DNA of 64,000 bases, taken from the NCBI RefSeq assembly GCF_910594005.1, contig NC_057847.1, forward strand, positions 20,434,001 through 20,498,000, given 5' to 3'. The translations under genes and the position numbers were made by a program. This DNA comes from Cervus elaphus (Eukaryota > Chordata > Mammalia > Artiodactyla > Cervidae). The notes under the pieces were generated by a model. It was not told the DNA's origin. It saw only the letters and a list, made by a program, of their open reading frames with translations, and did not search any database. Shown piece after piece: positions 11,406 through 21,490 of the stretch; position 1 is the stretch's first letter, and each line of letters opens with the position of its first letter.

Positions 11406-11605
11406 TGAGTGTTGTGTGTATGTGTGTGCTCAGTCGTGTCTGACTCTTTGCAACCCCAAGGACTGTAGGCCACTGGGCTCCTCTGTCCATGGAATTTTGC
11501 AGGCAATAATACTGGACTGGGTTGCCATTTCCTACTCCAGGGGATCTACCCCACCCAGGAATCAAACCCATGTTTCTTGCATCTCCTGCATTGGCCTGCC
11601 TTCTG
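11406..11605 (-). mobile_element. Bov-tA SINE embedded in BovB, truncated
   Basis: This reverse SINE is joined directly to the BovB fragment and ends near 'ctgcattggc' without its head. It shares unusual variants with the SINE at 14,364, such as 'gcaataatactgga' and 'gggatctacccca'. The two therefore descend from one insertion. Confidence 0.88.
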
Positions 11606-12095
11606 TGATCTTTGATAGCAGCAAAGAAAATTTGTTTTCCTAATTTTTCAGTCAAAAGCATACAGTAAGTCAGTCACCAGTTTACTTGTCTAGAAAAACT
11701 TATGGCTATCTCTTATCTACTCTTTTTCTATAAACAAGTTCTGACACAAAAGGCTATATATGAACAGTGTACAATATATGAACACTGTACATCTATAATT
11801 AAATAACAATTGAAGGGTACTCACATCAAGAATATAAAAAGAACACTGAATATGGAAGTTCTGGACAATAAATATGAATTTCACCCACTATACTTTAAAA
11901 CACCAACTATACCTGGCTGTAATCCTTCCATTGGGAATTAAACAATGTGACAGCTTTGAGAAGCTAAGCATAACATGACAGAAATCATATGAGCTTTAAA
12001 GATCCTCTGACTGCAATTGCTGAACTTTTCATTAATATTCTCAGAAATTTAATGCAAGACACCAAGGTCCTATTAGGTAATCTTACAATCATTTT
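11606..12095. other. Unassigned AT-rich sequence
   Basis: I see no gene. A short imperfect tandem duplication of about 19 bp (ATATATGAACA...) lies near 11,755-11,792. Confidence 0.4.
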
Positions 12096-12105
12096 AAGAG
12101 GTCTT

Positions 12106-12387
12106 TAGGGAGAAGGCGAGGGTGGGATGTTTTGAGAGAACAGCATCGAAACATGTATATTATCAAGGGTGAGACAGATCACCAGCCCAGGTTGGATGCA
12201 TGAGACAAGTGCTCGGGGCTGGTGCACTGGGAAGACCCAGAGGGATGGGGTGGGGAGGGAGGTGGGAGGGGGGATCGGGATGGGGAACACATGTAAATTC
12301 ATGGCTGATTCATGTCAATGTATGGCAAAAACCACTACAATATTGTAAAGTAATTAGCCTCCAACTAATAAAAATAAATGAAAAAAA
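12106..12387 (+). mobile_element. 5'-truncated L1 3' UTR insertion
   Basis: This is only the ruminant L1 3' UTR, with the G-rich tract at about 12,245-12,280 and 'cctccaactaataaaaat' before a short A tail. The 10-bp target-site duplication AAGAGGTCTT lies at 12,096-12,105 and 12,388-12,397. The insertion is 282 bp long. It carries no protein-coding sequence. Confidence 0.9.
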
Positions 12388-12488
12388 AAGAGGTCTTCAG
12401 ATATTCTGATAGAATATCAATTCAGCATTCAATTATATTGTTTCACATTCATCATAAATATTAAAATCATTTCTTAAAAGCATAATTT

Positions 12489-12504
12489 CAAACTGGCCAT
12501 TCTT
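12489..12504. repeat. Left target-site duplication of the reverse L1
   Basis: The 16-bp CAAACTGGCCATTCTT is repeated exactly at 13,731-13,746. A perfect match of this length indicates a fairly recent insertion. Confidence 0.93.
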
Positions 12505-13730
12505 TTTTTTTTTTTCACTTTAATAATTCTCTCTTTATTTTTTTTCTTCACTTGTCTCATACATCCAGCCTGGGCTGGTGATCTGTCTCACCCTAGATAA
12601 TATACATGTTTCAATGCTCTTCTCTTGAAACATCCCACCCTCGCCTTCTCCCACAGAGTCTAAAAGTCTGTTCTGTACATTTGTGTCTCTTTTTCTGTTT
12701 TGCATATAGGGTTATCATTACCATCTTTCTAAATTCCATATATATGCATTAGTATACTGTATTGGTCTTTATCTTTCTGGCTTACTTCACTCTGTATAAT
12801 GGGCTCCAGTTTCATCCATCTCATTAGAACTGATTCAAATGAATTCTTTTTAAAGGCTGAGTAATATTCCATGGTGTATGTGTACCACAGCTTCCTTATC
12901 CATTCGTCTGCTGATGGGCATCTAGGTTGCTTCCATGTCCTGGCTATTATAAACAGTGCTGTGATGAACATTGGGGTGCACGTGTCTCTTTCAGATCTGG
13001 TTTCCTCGGTGTGTATGCCCAGAAGTGGGATTACTGGGTCATATGGCAGTTCTAATTCCAGTTTTTTAAGAAATCTCCACACTGTTCTCCATAGCGGCTC
13101 TACCAGATTGCCTTCCCACCAACAGTGTAAGAGGGTTCCCTTTTCTCCACACCCTCTCCAGCATTTATTGCTTGTAGACTTTTGGATAGCAGCCATCCTG
13201 ACTGGTGTGTAATGGTACCTCATTGTGGTTTTGATTTGCATTTCTCTAATAATGAGTGATGTTGAGCATCTTTTCATGTGTTTGTTAGCCATCTGTATGT
13301 CTTCTTTGGAGAAATGTCTGTTTAGTCCCTTGGCCCATTTTTTGATTGGGTCATTTATTTTTCTGGAATTGAGCTGCAGGAGTTGCTTGTATATTTTTAA
13401 GATTAATCCTTTGTCTGTTGCTTCGTTTGCTATTATTTTCTCCCAATCTGAAGGCTGTCTTTTCACCTTGCTTATAGTTTCCTTTGTTATGCAAAAGCTT
13501 TTAAGTTTCATTAGGTCCCATTTGTTTACTTTTGCTTTTATTTCCAATATTCTGGGAGGTGGGTCATAGAGGATCCTGCTGTGATTTATGTCAGAGTGTT
13601 TTGCCTATGTTTTCCTCTAGGAGTTTTATAGTTTCTGATCTTACATTTAGATCTTTAATCCATTTTGAGTTTATTTTTGTGTATGGTGTTAGAAAGTGTT
13701 CTAGTTTCATTCTTTTACAAGTGGTTGACC
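12505..13730 (-). mobile_element. Young 5'-truncated L1 with atypical 3' end
   Basis: On the minus strand a 272-codon open frame (12,729-13,547) covers the C-terminal part of L1 ORF2. It is nearly identical to the L1 at 1144, with EIKAKVNKWDLMKLKSFCI at its start. The zinc-knuckle CX3CX7HX4C has lost its last cysteine (Gly instead). The 3' UTR stops at the 'gagacaagtg' position. About 32 bp not found in the two other copies follow, including AATAAA (12,534-12,539 on the complement) about 19 bases before the A tail. The insertion is 1226 bp. Confidence 0.93.
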
Positions 13731-13746
13731 CAAACTGGCCATTCTT

Positions 13747-14155
13747 ATAAACTGAAGGAAATACTTCTTTTAAAGCATTTTGGCTGTGAGTATTTTAAAT
13801 ACTTTGAAATTTTCAGACATGAAGTCAATTTATTTCTGCTGTATTCTCAGGCTGATGTTGCCAGAGACTTATTGGGGAAAAAAAGATATTATTTTTAAAT
13901 ATAAAAAATGTAGAGCTCAATTAAATATCAAAACAGCTAAATTTTCAGATTTAAAAAAAAAAATGCCAGAAGCTAAAAAATGCAGAAAGTAGTTTTCTAA
14001 TCAAATTTAAAATGTATTGTACTTAGTACTCTATTTATTAAATAGCAATATCATCCTTGGAGATTTTATAATTCTTGATTCATGAATTAATTCTGGCCTT
14101 TTCTCCCATAAGTTAAGTGATATGGAGACAATTATAAATTTGAGAATAAGCTTCA
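13747..14155. other. Unassigned AT-rich sequence
   Basis: This spacer between the reverse L1 and the next BovB has no recognisable feature. Confidence 0.4.
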
Positions 14156-15428
14156 TTAAAGCTGACTGTGTGGATCACAACAAACTGTGGGAAATTCTCA
14201 AAGAGATGGGAATACCAGACCACCTTACCTGCCTCCTGAGAAACCTTTATGCAGGTCAAGAAGTAACAGAACTGAACATGGAACAACAAGCTGGATCAAA
14301 ATTGGAAAAAGAGACCGTCAAGGCTGTATATTGTCACCCTGATTATTTAACTTACATGCAGTGTTGTATGTGTGTGTGCTCAGTCGTGTCCGACTCTTTG
14401 CACCCCCATGGACTGTAGCCCACCAGACTCCTCTGTCCATGGAATCTTCCAAGCAATAATACTGGAGTGGGTTGCCATTTCCTACTCCAGGGGATCTACC
14501 CCATCCAGGAATCAAATCCATGTCTCTTGTATCTCTTGGATTGACTGACAGATTCTTTACCACTGTGCCACTCGGGAAGACCTATATGCAGAGTACATCA
14601 TGAGAAATGCTGAGCTGGATGAATCACAAGCTGGAATCAAGACAGCTGGGAGAAATATCGACAACCTCAGATATGCAGATAATACCAACCCAATGGTTGA
14701 AAGTGAAGAGAAACTAAAGAAGCTCTCGATGACAGTGAAAGAGGAAAGTGAAAGAGCTGGCTTAAAATTCAACATTCAAAAAACTAAGATCATGGCAAAT
14801 AGATGGGGAAAAGTGGAAGCAGTGACAGATTTTATTTTCTTGGGCTCCAAAATCACTGTGGACAGACTGCAGCCATGAAATTATAAAATGCTTGCTCCTT
14901 GGAAGAAAAGCTATGACCAACCTATACAGCATATTAAAAAGCAGAGACATCACTCTGCCAACAAAGATCTATCTAGTCAAAGTGAGGTTTTTCAGTAGTC
15001 ATGTACAGATGTGAGAGTTGGACCATAAAGACTAAGCTTCAAAGCATTGATACTTTAAAATTGTGGTGCTGGAGAAGACTCTTTAGAGTCCCTTGGACTG
15101 CAAGGAGATCAAGCCAGTCAATCCTGAAGGAAATCAACTCTGAATATTTATTGGAGGGACTGATGCTGAAGCTGAAACTGAAACTCCAATACTTTGGTCA
15201 CCTGATGTGAAGAGCCACTCACTGGAAAAGACTCCACTGCTGGGAAAGATTGAGGGCAGGAGGAGAAGCAGATGGCCAGAGGACGAGCTGGTTGGATGGC
15301 ATCATTGACTCAATGGACACGAGTTTGAGCAGGCTCCGGGAGACAGTGAATGACAGGGAAGCCTGGTGTGCTGCAGTCCATAGGATCGCAAAGAGTTAGA
15401 CAGGACTTAGTCAGTGACTGAACAACAA
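14156..15428 (+). mobile_element. 5'-truncated BovB LINE carrying a SINE
   Basis: The element runs from the middle of the RT domain ('gactgtgtggatcacaac') to the BovB 3' end ('gtgactgaacaaca'). The RT active-site motif at 14,672-14,683 reads YADN instead of YADD, so a catalytic aspartate is lost. A reverse SINE interrupts it at 14,364-14,582. The BovB target site is imperfectly duplicated around that SINE ('acttacatgca' and 'acctatatgca'). It is non-functional. Confidence 0.93.
14364..14582 (-). mobile_element. Bov-tA SINE inside BovB
   Basis: This is a complete reverse SINE. It occupies the same BovB position as the SINE at 11,406 and shares its diagnostic variants. The flanking BovB bases are duplicated, so insertion occurred in a BovB copy ancestral to both loci. 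Confidence 0.92.
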
Positions 15429-16394
15429 AAGCTGAAGAACACTTCTTTTCTTAATAATTCATTTCTTGTAATCTAGTACCTACACAAATCAGGAACTCAG
15501 TTCCTAATAATTTGAAGGACTAAAACTATTCTTTCAGAGGCTATGCATTGCTGATAGAAATTCACCATTCACATTAGTTATTATAATTAAAAAAAAACTT
15601 TTTTCTAATCAGATAGATGAGAAATGATATCTCACTATCATATTACTTTTATTTCTTGCCTACCATCAACATTTTGCTTATAACATTTGTCATATATAGT
15701 TTGCCCATCTTGCTGTTTTCTTTTAATTTTTTTAGAATTTTGCCATAATACTTTACAGTTGTATGAATTAAATCTACTTGATATTTTACACACACACAAA
15801 AAAAGTTTTGCCATTCAGCCTATTTTGTATTTTCCTACCTGGAAGTAAGGAAGTTAGCATGGTATCTATAACATAAAAACTGATCATTATATCACATATA
15901 TCATTACCATTATAATCTTGTGGTAATCCTACAAATGTTGGGGATAGTGAACATAATTCTAACTATCTTAAAGAATTACATACATATCAGTGTATTTTTC
16001 AGAGTAATAGAGAACCAAACTTTCATAGAATTCTTCCTTGAAATTCACTCAAATCTAATAATTCTCAAAAGGCACATTAAATCAAACCAAAAAACTTCTT
16101 CCAGAGTCATAAACAGACTAAACTAGAAAACAGGAATCCAGACAGTAATAACATAATGAGCAAACCAGCTCTACCTATGCCAAAGTTAATTTAAAAGTTG
16201 TTTGGATTGATTATTAGCTTGATTTAAGCTACATTTAAACAAACAAAAAAAAACCACCCAAAACTATATTCAGTCAAGAGTACTCAACTTTAATAAACGT
16301 CAAAAGCAATTTTGATGTTTATTACCTTATTCTCAATCTGTAGATTATTATTATATTTTTTCTTAAGTTGCCATGTTTGAAAGGAGAAAAGGAA
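15429..16394. other. Unassigned AT-rich sequence, possible ancient L1 remnant
   Basis: Between about 15,600 and 15,780 phrases such as 'gagaaatgatatctcac' and 'gcccatcttgctgttttc' resemble a very old reverse-strand L1 ORF2 end. The match is too weak for a firm call. The rest has no recognisable feature. Confidence 0.35.
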
Positions 16395-16525
16395 ACTACC
16401 ATTTATTATGTTATAGTAAAATGCCTTTAGAAACGGTGAATTATCTAATTTAACCCTCATAACTTCTCTGGAAGGAATACATTATTTTCCAGAGAATTCA
16501 GCTGAGGGCCTTCAGACTTGAAAAT
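16395..16525 (-). mobile_element. MIR SINE fragment, reverse
   Basis: 'accatttattatgtta', 'ctaatttaaccctcataac' and the block after it follow the MIR complement order. Only part of the element is left. Confidence 0.6.
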
Positions 16526-17278
16526 AATGATACTATGCTATTTATCAATGTGCACAAAACAACTGATTTGGGAGGAACAATCTTTCCATAGCATGCTTCT
16601 AGTCTCTTTATGTGGAAAAATACTTGAACTCAGTGATTAATTTGAAGTTTAGAAGACACAGGATTGGCAGGCAAGAGCTGACCATTCAACCAATGTTTAG
16701 TGAGGGCCTTCGGAGGCCATGGCTGGGAACTGAGAGCCCCTGCCTTTAAAGGGGGGGCATTTATAGAGTTACTTAAGAGCCAAATACTTACTTGGGTTTC
16801 CATAAAAATCTGGTCCCATTCTCTTTCTAACCCAAACTTTTCCCAAGTGCCTTGTAAATATAGGTAACTCGGACAAATCCCTGCCATGCTTCTGGTCTTT
16901 GATGATCATAACTAGATGTCTTACATTCCCACATGAAGCAGCTTCTCTTTGAGCATGGTGCTATTCTTTAATAGCACATTTTGGACCTCTTCCCCAATTA
17001 CAGGATGGCAGGGTCCAGTTATAACAAACCTAGACTTTCCAGACTAACTGCAAGAAGGCTTGTGCTGCTGCTGCTACCACACACAACGTGGAGATTACAT
17101 GTAATCTTGACTCTATGGTACCATTTGAAGGTACCAGAATAGGTTTCTTTCCAGCTCCCTAAAGAGCTCCTTTATTGCTTTTAACAGTGCTTGCAACTGC
17201 AGTCATAATCATTCTTTCACCAGATACAGAGCAGAGTTACCCCAGGATGTGTGCCTACTTGTTTCTCCTATGAGATGT
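16526..17278. other. Unassigned sequence
   Basis: The composition is more mixed than in neighbouring AT-rich parts, but I recognise no repeat, exon or RNA gene. Confidence 0.4.
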
Positions 17279-17483
17279 GTTGCACTTAGTCACTCAGTCG
17301 TGTCAGACTCTTTGTGACCCCATGGACTGTAGCCTGCCAGGCTTCTCTATCCATGGGGATTCTTCAGGCAAGAATACCAGAGTGGGTTGCCATGCCCTCC
17401 ACCAGGGAACCTTCCTGACCCGGGGATCGAATCCAGGTCTCCTGCATTGCAGGAGGATTCTTTACCATCCAAGCCACCAGCCC
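17279..17483 (-). mobile_element. Bov-tA SINE
   Basis: This is a reverse copy from 'gttgcacttagtcactcag' to 'aagccaccag'. It has the 'tgccatgccctcc' subtype variant instead of 'tgccatttcctt'. Confidence 0.92.
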
Positions 17484-18085
17484 TCAATTGTCAATCAGGA
17501 TCTCTCTCCAGCACCTTTGGGTGTTTCCCCAAAGCAGAATTACAGCCCAAGTACCGAAGGAGACTGGCAGGCACACCCCTCTTCAAAGACTGTCTCTGGG
17601 TACCACCTACTTACTGGTCCTGGCTGAAAAAAAGTTCTCCTAAAATCCAAATATCTAAATTCAAAAGGGAATTGCCATGGTAGATTCCAATCAATTCTGT
17701 TGCCAATTAAGAGTAAGAGGTCTTTGATGTGAAGACTGGTCCTGGGGCAACTTTGGGTGGGTGGGGGCAAAGATCAACCTTAGAACAAATTCCAGTGAGC
17801 ACACTGGGAGCTATTACAAGAAGCAGCGACCCCACTTGTGGAAGGCAAAAAAAATCTCATTTGCCATAAAAAGTAGGTAATGCATCGTAAACAGTTACCA
17901 CCTACCCCATTTCCACCCTACTTCTTGCCTTCTTGCTTTAACAGGCAAGAAAAACTTTAAGCCATCAATAAAAAATGATAAAAATGTAAAATTTCTTCTT
18001 TGGGACTAAAATTTTTATTAGAAAGCCATGAAATTTTTGCAGAACCAATTGCAATTCCCACTAATAGAAATCTCCACATAAGGAT
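17484..18085. other. Unassigned sequence
   Basis: I recognise no gene or repeat. There is a mild G-rich run near 17,742-17,768. Confidence 0.4.
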
Positions 18086-18088
18086 AAG

Positions 18089-18280
18089 CAACATGTTCGA
18101 CTCTTTACGACCCCATGGACTGTAGCCCACCAGGCTCCTCTGTCCATGGGATTCTCCAGGCAAGAATACTAGAGTGGGTTGCCATTTCCTTCTCCAGGGA
18201 ATCTTCCCGACCCAGGGACTGAACCCAGGTCTCCCGAATTGCAGGCAGGCGCTTTAACCTCTGAGCCACGAGGGAAACCC
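18089..18280 (-). mobile_element. Bov-tA SINE
   Basis: This reverse copy stays close to the family consensus, with 'gaccccatggactgtagccc' at the left and 'gagccacgagggaaaccc' at the right. No clear target-site duplication is visible. Confidence 0.92.
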
Positions 18281-18429
18281 AAACAACAAAATAGCATATG
18301 AAAATCTTCAGTAAGTGAAAATCCAAGTATTGCCATTTTGATCATCTCTCTTAATCTTTCCTCCATACCGTTTGCTCCAGCAACATTGTTCTGCTTGTTG
18401 TTCTTTGAAAATAATAGAAACCTTAGTGC

Positions 18430-18694
18430 CAGGGGCCTTTGCACTGAGTGTTCCTCTTAAGCCAACTCTCTCCAGCTATTCACATGGCCCACTGCCTCAC
18501 CTCCTTTCTGCCTTTGCTTAAATATATCACCTTCTTGAAGAAGAAGCTATTTAAAATTGTAACCTATTTGCCAATTGCTTCCCCACCTGGCACCTACAAT
18601 CCCCCTTGCGCTGCTCTATTTGTTGATGGTATTTATCATGTTATATTAAACTATGAGATTTGTTTACTCTTGTACAAGAAATTGTTCACGTAGA
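18430..18694 (+). mobile_element. L2 LINE 3' region, left part
   Basis: The block 'ggggcctttgcactgagtg' and the later 'cacatggcccactgcctcac' and 'tatcaccttcttgaag' follow the L2 consensus. The element breaks off near 18,694 and resumes at about 19,700. Confidence 0.75.
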
Positions 18695-18795
18695 AGGTTT
18701 GATGTTGGTCTTTAAAGGGGCCTGCTTAGGGGAGCGGTCCTTGGCTGGGCCTGAGATATTTAGAATCTTCCCAATAAGATTGGTTGCCAAGGCTA

Positions 18796-19276
18796 CAGGC
18801 AAACCTCAGAGATATTGCCAATTCATTTCCAGACCACAACAATAAAGTATTGCCAAAACAGTGAGTTACAAGAACATTTTGGTTTCTCAGTGAATATAAA
18901 AGTTGTGTTTACACTATACTGTGGTCAAATTATGTGTGTAACAGCATTGTCTAAAGAAAAGTACATACTTTAAAAATTCCTTATTGCTAAAAACACTAAC
19001 CATTCCCTAAGCCTTCAAGCAAGTTATAATCTTTTTGCAATAAAAGCATCAAAGATTATTGACCACAGGTCACCGTAAAAAATATAATAATGAAAAAGTT
19101 TGAGATATTGGATAATTGCTAAAATGTGACCCAGAGACATGAACCAAGCAAATCACTACTGGAAAAATGAGGCTAATAGTCTCATTCCACACAAGGTTGC
19201 CACAGGTCTTCAATCTGTAAAACACGATATCTGCAAAGAGCAATAAAGTGAAGTGCAATTAAACAAGGTCTGCTTG
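18796..19276 (-). mobile_element. Tigger1-like DNA transposon, internally deleted
   Basis: Both ends of a Tigger1-type (pogo/Tc1-mariner) element are present. The left end is 'caggcaaacctcagagatat' and the right end is the complement of 'caagcagacc', with the 'gcaataaag' and 'gttgccacaggtcttcaat' interior blocks. A TA dinucleotide flanks each end (18,794-18,795 and 19,277-19,278), as required by this superfamily. At 481 bp it lacks the transposase gene, so it is a non-autonomous derivative. Confidence 0.85.
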
Positions 19277-19278
19277 TA

Positions 19279-19699
19279 TTTGTGAAAAACAGTGTGATTT
19301 ACAATGAACAGGTTCTTTCCTTCTGGGAGTATGGAATTTGGTAACATGATGCTGGTTTCAAAGGCACAGATTGCCTATATGACTGGCCCCTAGTTATAAC
19401 GCTGGATGTAGTCTCAAGTGGACTTCCCTGGGCAGAATCAATGGCATTGCACACATGTTGCTTCATTTGATCACTGGAAGAAGCAGCAAGTTCTCTGCAA
19501 TGTGCCAATCCCTGGGATGAGAGACCCTCAAAGGCTGTACCTGGAGCCCTCCAGACTCTGCCCGAGGAGTCTTTTTCCTGCAGATCCTGACATGTGGCCA
19601 GACCTGTGAGTACAAACTCCTTTGAGTCTATTCAGTATGCCCAGCAAGTCACCAAACGTGAATGATCATGTGACCTTCAACATATTATGTTTGTTGTTG
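19279..19699. other. Unassigned segment splitting the L2, perhaps part of an old LTR
   Basis: Together with 18,695-18,793 this makes about 515 bp of non-L2 sequence around the Tigger1 copy. That is compatible with a solo LTR inserted in L2 and then hit by Tigger1. I cannot name a family. Confidence 0.35.
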
Positions 19700-19885
19700 A
19701 TCATATTTCCTCCCCCTAGAATGTAAGCTCCCCAAGGCCAGGGATTTAGAAATCCCTTTAGCTCACTGATATATCATTTATCTATATAAAACCTCTTTAG
19801 CTCACTAACATATGCCCACTGCCCAGAACAATGCCTGTTGCATAGTGGGCATTCAGTTAATACTTGTTGAATGAATGAGGGATAA
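19700..19885 (+). mobile_element. L2 LINE 3' terminus, right part
   Basis: 'agaatgtaagctcc', 'agaacaatgcctgttgcata' and the terminal 'gttgaatgaatga' are hallmarks of the L2 3' end. A 38-bp-spaced imperfect repeat of 'ctttagctcact' lies inside it. Confidence 0.82.
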
Positions 19886-20329
19886 AGCAAATGTCCTAAG
19901 AGATAGATTTTTTTTTAAATAACTAAAATATCAACCTATACTGTCAAAGATCTTTAAGAGATCATTGTATTTATAAAGAGAGAAAACTGCCTGCTAGCAG
20001 GAAATACTGCCTTCATGTGAAAGGAAGGAGATGGATTACAAACATGAAGTTGATAACAAATAGCAGACTGCATACTGCCGAAATATCACAAATGTGAATG
20101 AGAACAGCTCAAAAAATTCCCCTCAAATTCAGCAGAAAAGGATAAAGAGGTAAACGTAGTAAGTGAAAATGAATTGAAATGTCAACAGTCAAAATTATAA
20201 ACACCCAAGAAGGAAAAATCAAGTTACCTACATTGCATATTGGAGGCTTCCTATAATTGTTGAATGAATTGAATGAATAGAAATCATATTGGTATCAATA
20301 TATCCTCTTCAAGTTTTCAGTGAGAGATA
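19886..20329. other. Unassigned AT-rich sequence
   Basis: I see no recognisable repeat or gene. Confidence 0.4.
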
Positions 20330-21142
20330 CAGAGGTGCAACAAGTTCCAGTTTGTCCTCCTTCTGTTTTGCTCCACGTCTAGCACTTTTTCCTGACTGCT
20401 AACCATGCTAACCAACATTGGCTCCAGCCCATTACCAGACACCCAGATTCTCCCCTCCCTGGGTGTACATGTTGCCCCTTCCATCAAAAGGTAGAATTTG
20501 TTTCTCCTCCCCTTGACACTAGGCTAGACTTGTGAATTGACTAACAGAATGCAGTGGAGGTGGCTTCCACCTTTGCAGTCTTAGAAGCATGCGTCCATGC
20601 TGGAAAGAAGTCCAGGCTCTCTACCTGGAGAGAAAGGCAATGTGGAGAAGACCTGAGGCATCCAGACAACAGTGAGCACTAAGCTTTCAAACATATGAGA
20701 GACCTTCTCAGACTTTCTAGCCCAGTTGCCACAGAACTCCTGGTTGCATAGGATGATGTAAGCAACCTCAACCAATACTACATGGAGCAGAAAAACAGTC
20801 CAACTCAACCTAATTGACCTACCGAATTGTGAGAAATAATTAACCGCTTCTGTTTCAAACACCAGGTTTTATGGAGGCTTGTTGCACAGCAGTGGAATTC
20901 CCAAGTGGCTCGGTGGTAAAGAAACCACCAGCCAAGGCAGGAGATGCAGGAGATGTGTGTCTGATCCCTGGGTCAGGAAGATCCCCTGGAGGAGGATATG
21001 GCAACCCACTCCAGTATTCTTGCTGGAACAATCCCAGGAACAGGGGAGCCTGGTGGGCTACAGCCCATGGGGCCCCAAAGAGTCAGACACAACTGAGTGA
21101 CTGGGCGCAGATGTTGCACAGCAATACGTAACTGAGACAGAG
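20330..21142 (+). mobile_element. MLT1-like LTR (ERVL-MaLR) interrupted by a SINE
   Basis: The middle and 3' parts are recognisable. 'gaatttgtttctcctcccc' and 'ctaacagaatgcagtggagg' are followed by the 'ccagttgccacagaactcc' region. The terminal 'gttgcacagcaatacgtaac' matches the MLT1 end. The left edge is uncertain. A Bov-tA copy sits in the last 40 bp of the LTR. Confidence 0.7.
20892..21111 (+). mobile_element. Bov-tA SINE inside the MLT1 LTR
   Basis: This is a forward full-length SINE. Its 12-bp target-site duplication, TGTTGCACAGCA (20,880-20,891 and 21,112-21,123), is a piece of the MLT1 3' end, so the SINE is the younger element. Confidence 0.93.
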
Positions 21143-21371
21143 GGGGTGACTTACACTGTAAAGATGATAGTGTTACCCTCTTTTCCTCATCTCCTTTGGG
21201 CCTGAACACAAGCATATTATGGTCATCTTTGTGAATATTCAGGGATAATAGACAATAACTTTTGAAAAACTAAAATGAGGGGATACTTGTCCTACCAAAC
21301 ACTAAAGCATCTCTGGACTTTAATAATCAGAAAAAGAATAGCAGTTATTTATTGAATGCTTACAGTATCTT

Positions 21372-21480
21372 GCTGCTGCTAAGTCACTTCAGTCGTGTCC
21401 GACTCTGTGCGACCCCATCCCTGGGATTCTCCAGGCAAGAACACTGAAGTGGGTTGCCATTTCCTTCTCCAATGCATAAA
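21372..21480 (-). mobile_element. Truncated Bov-A2-type SINE
   Basis: It begins with 'gctgctgctaagtcacttc' and ends at 'ccttctccaatgcat', the first half-unit of a Bov-A2 element. The stretch after 'gaccccat' is internally deleted. An exact 10-bp target-site duplication, ACAGTATCTT, lies at 21,362-21,371 and 21,481-21,490. Confidence 0.9.
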
Positions 21481-21490
21481 ACAGTATCTT

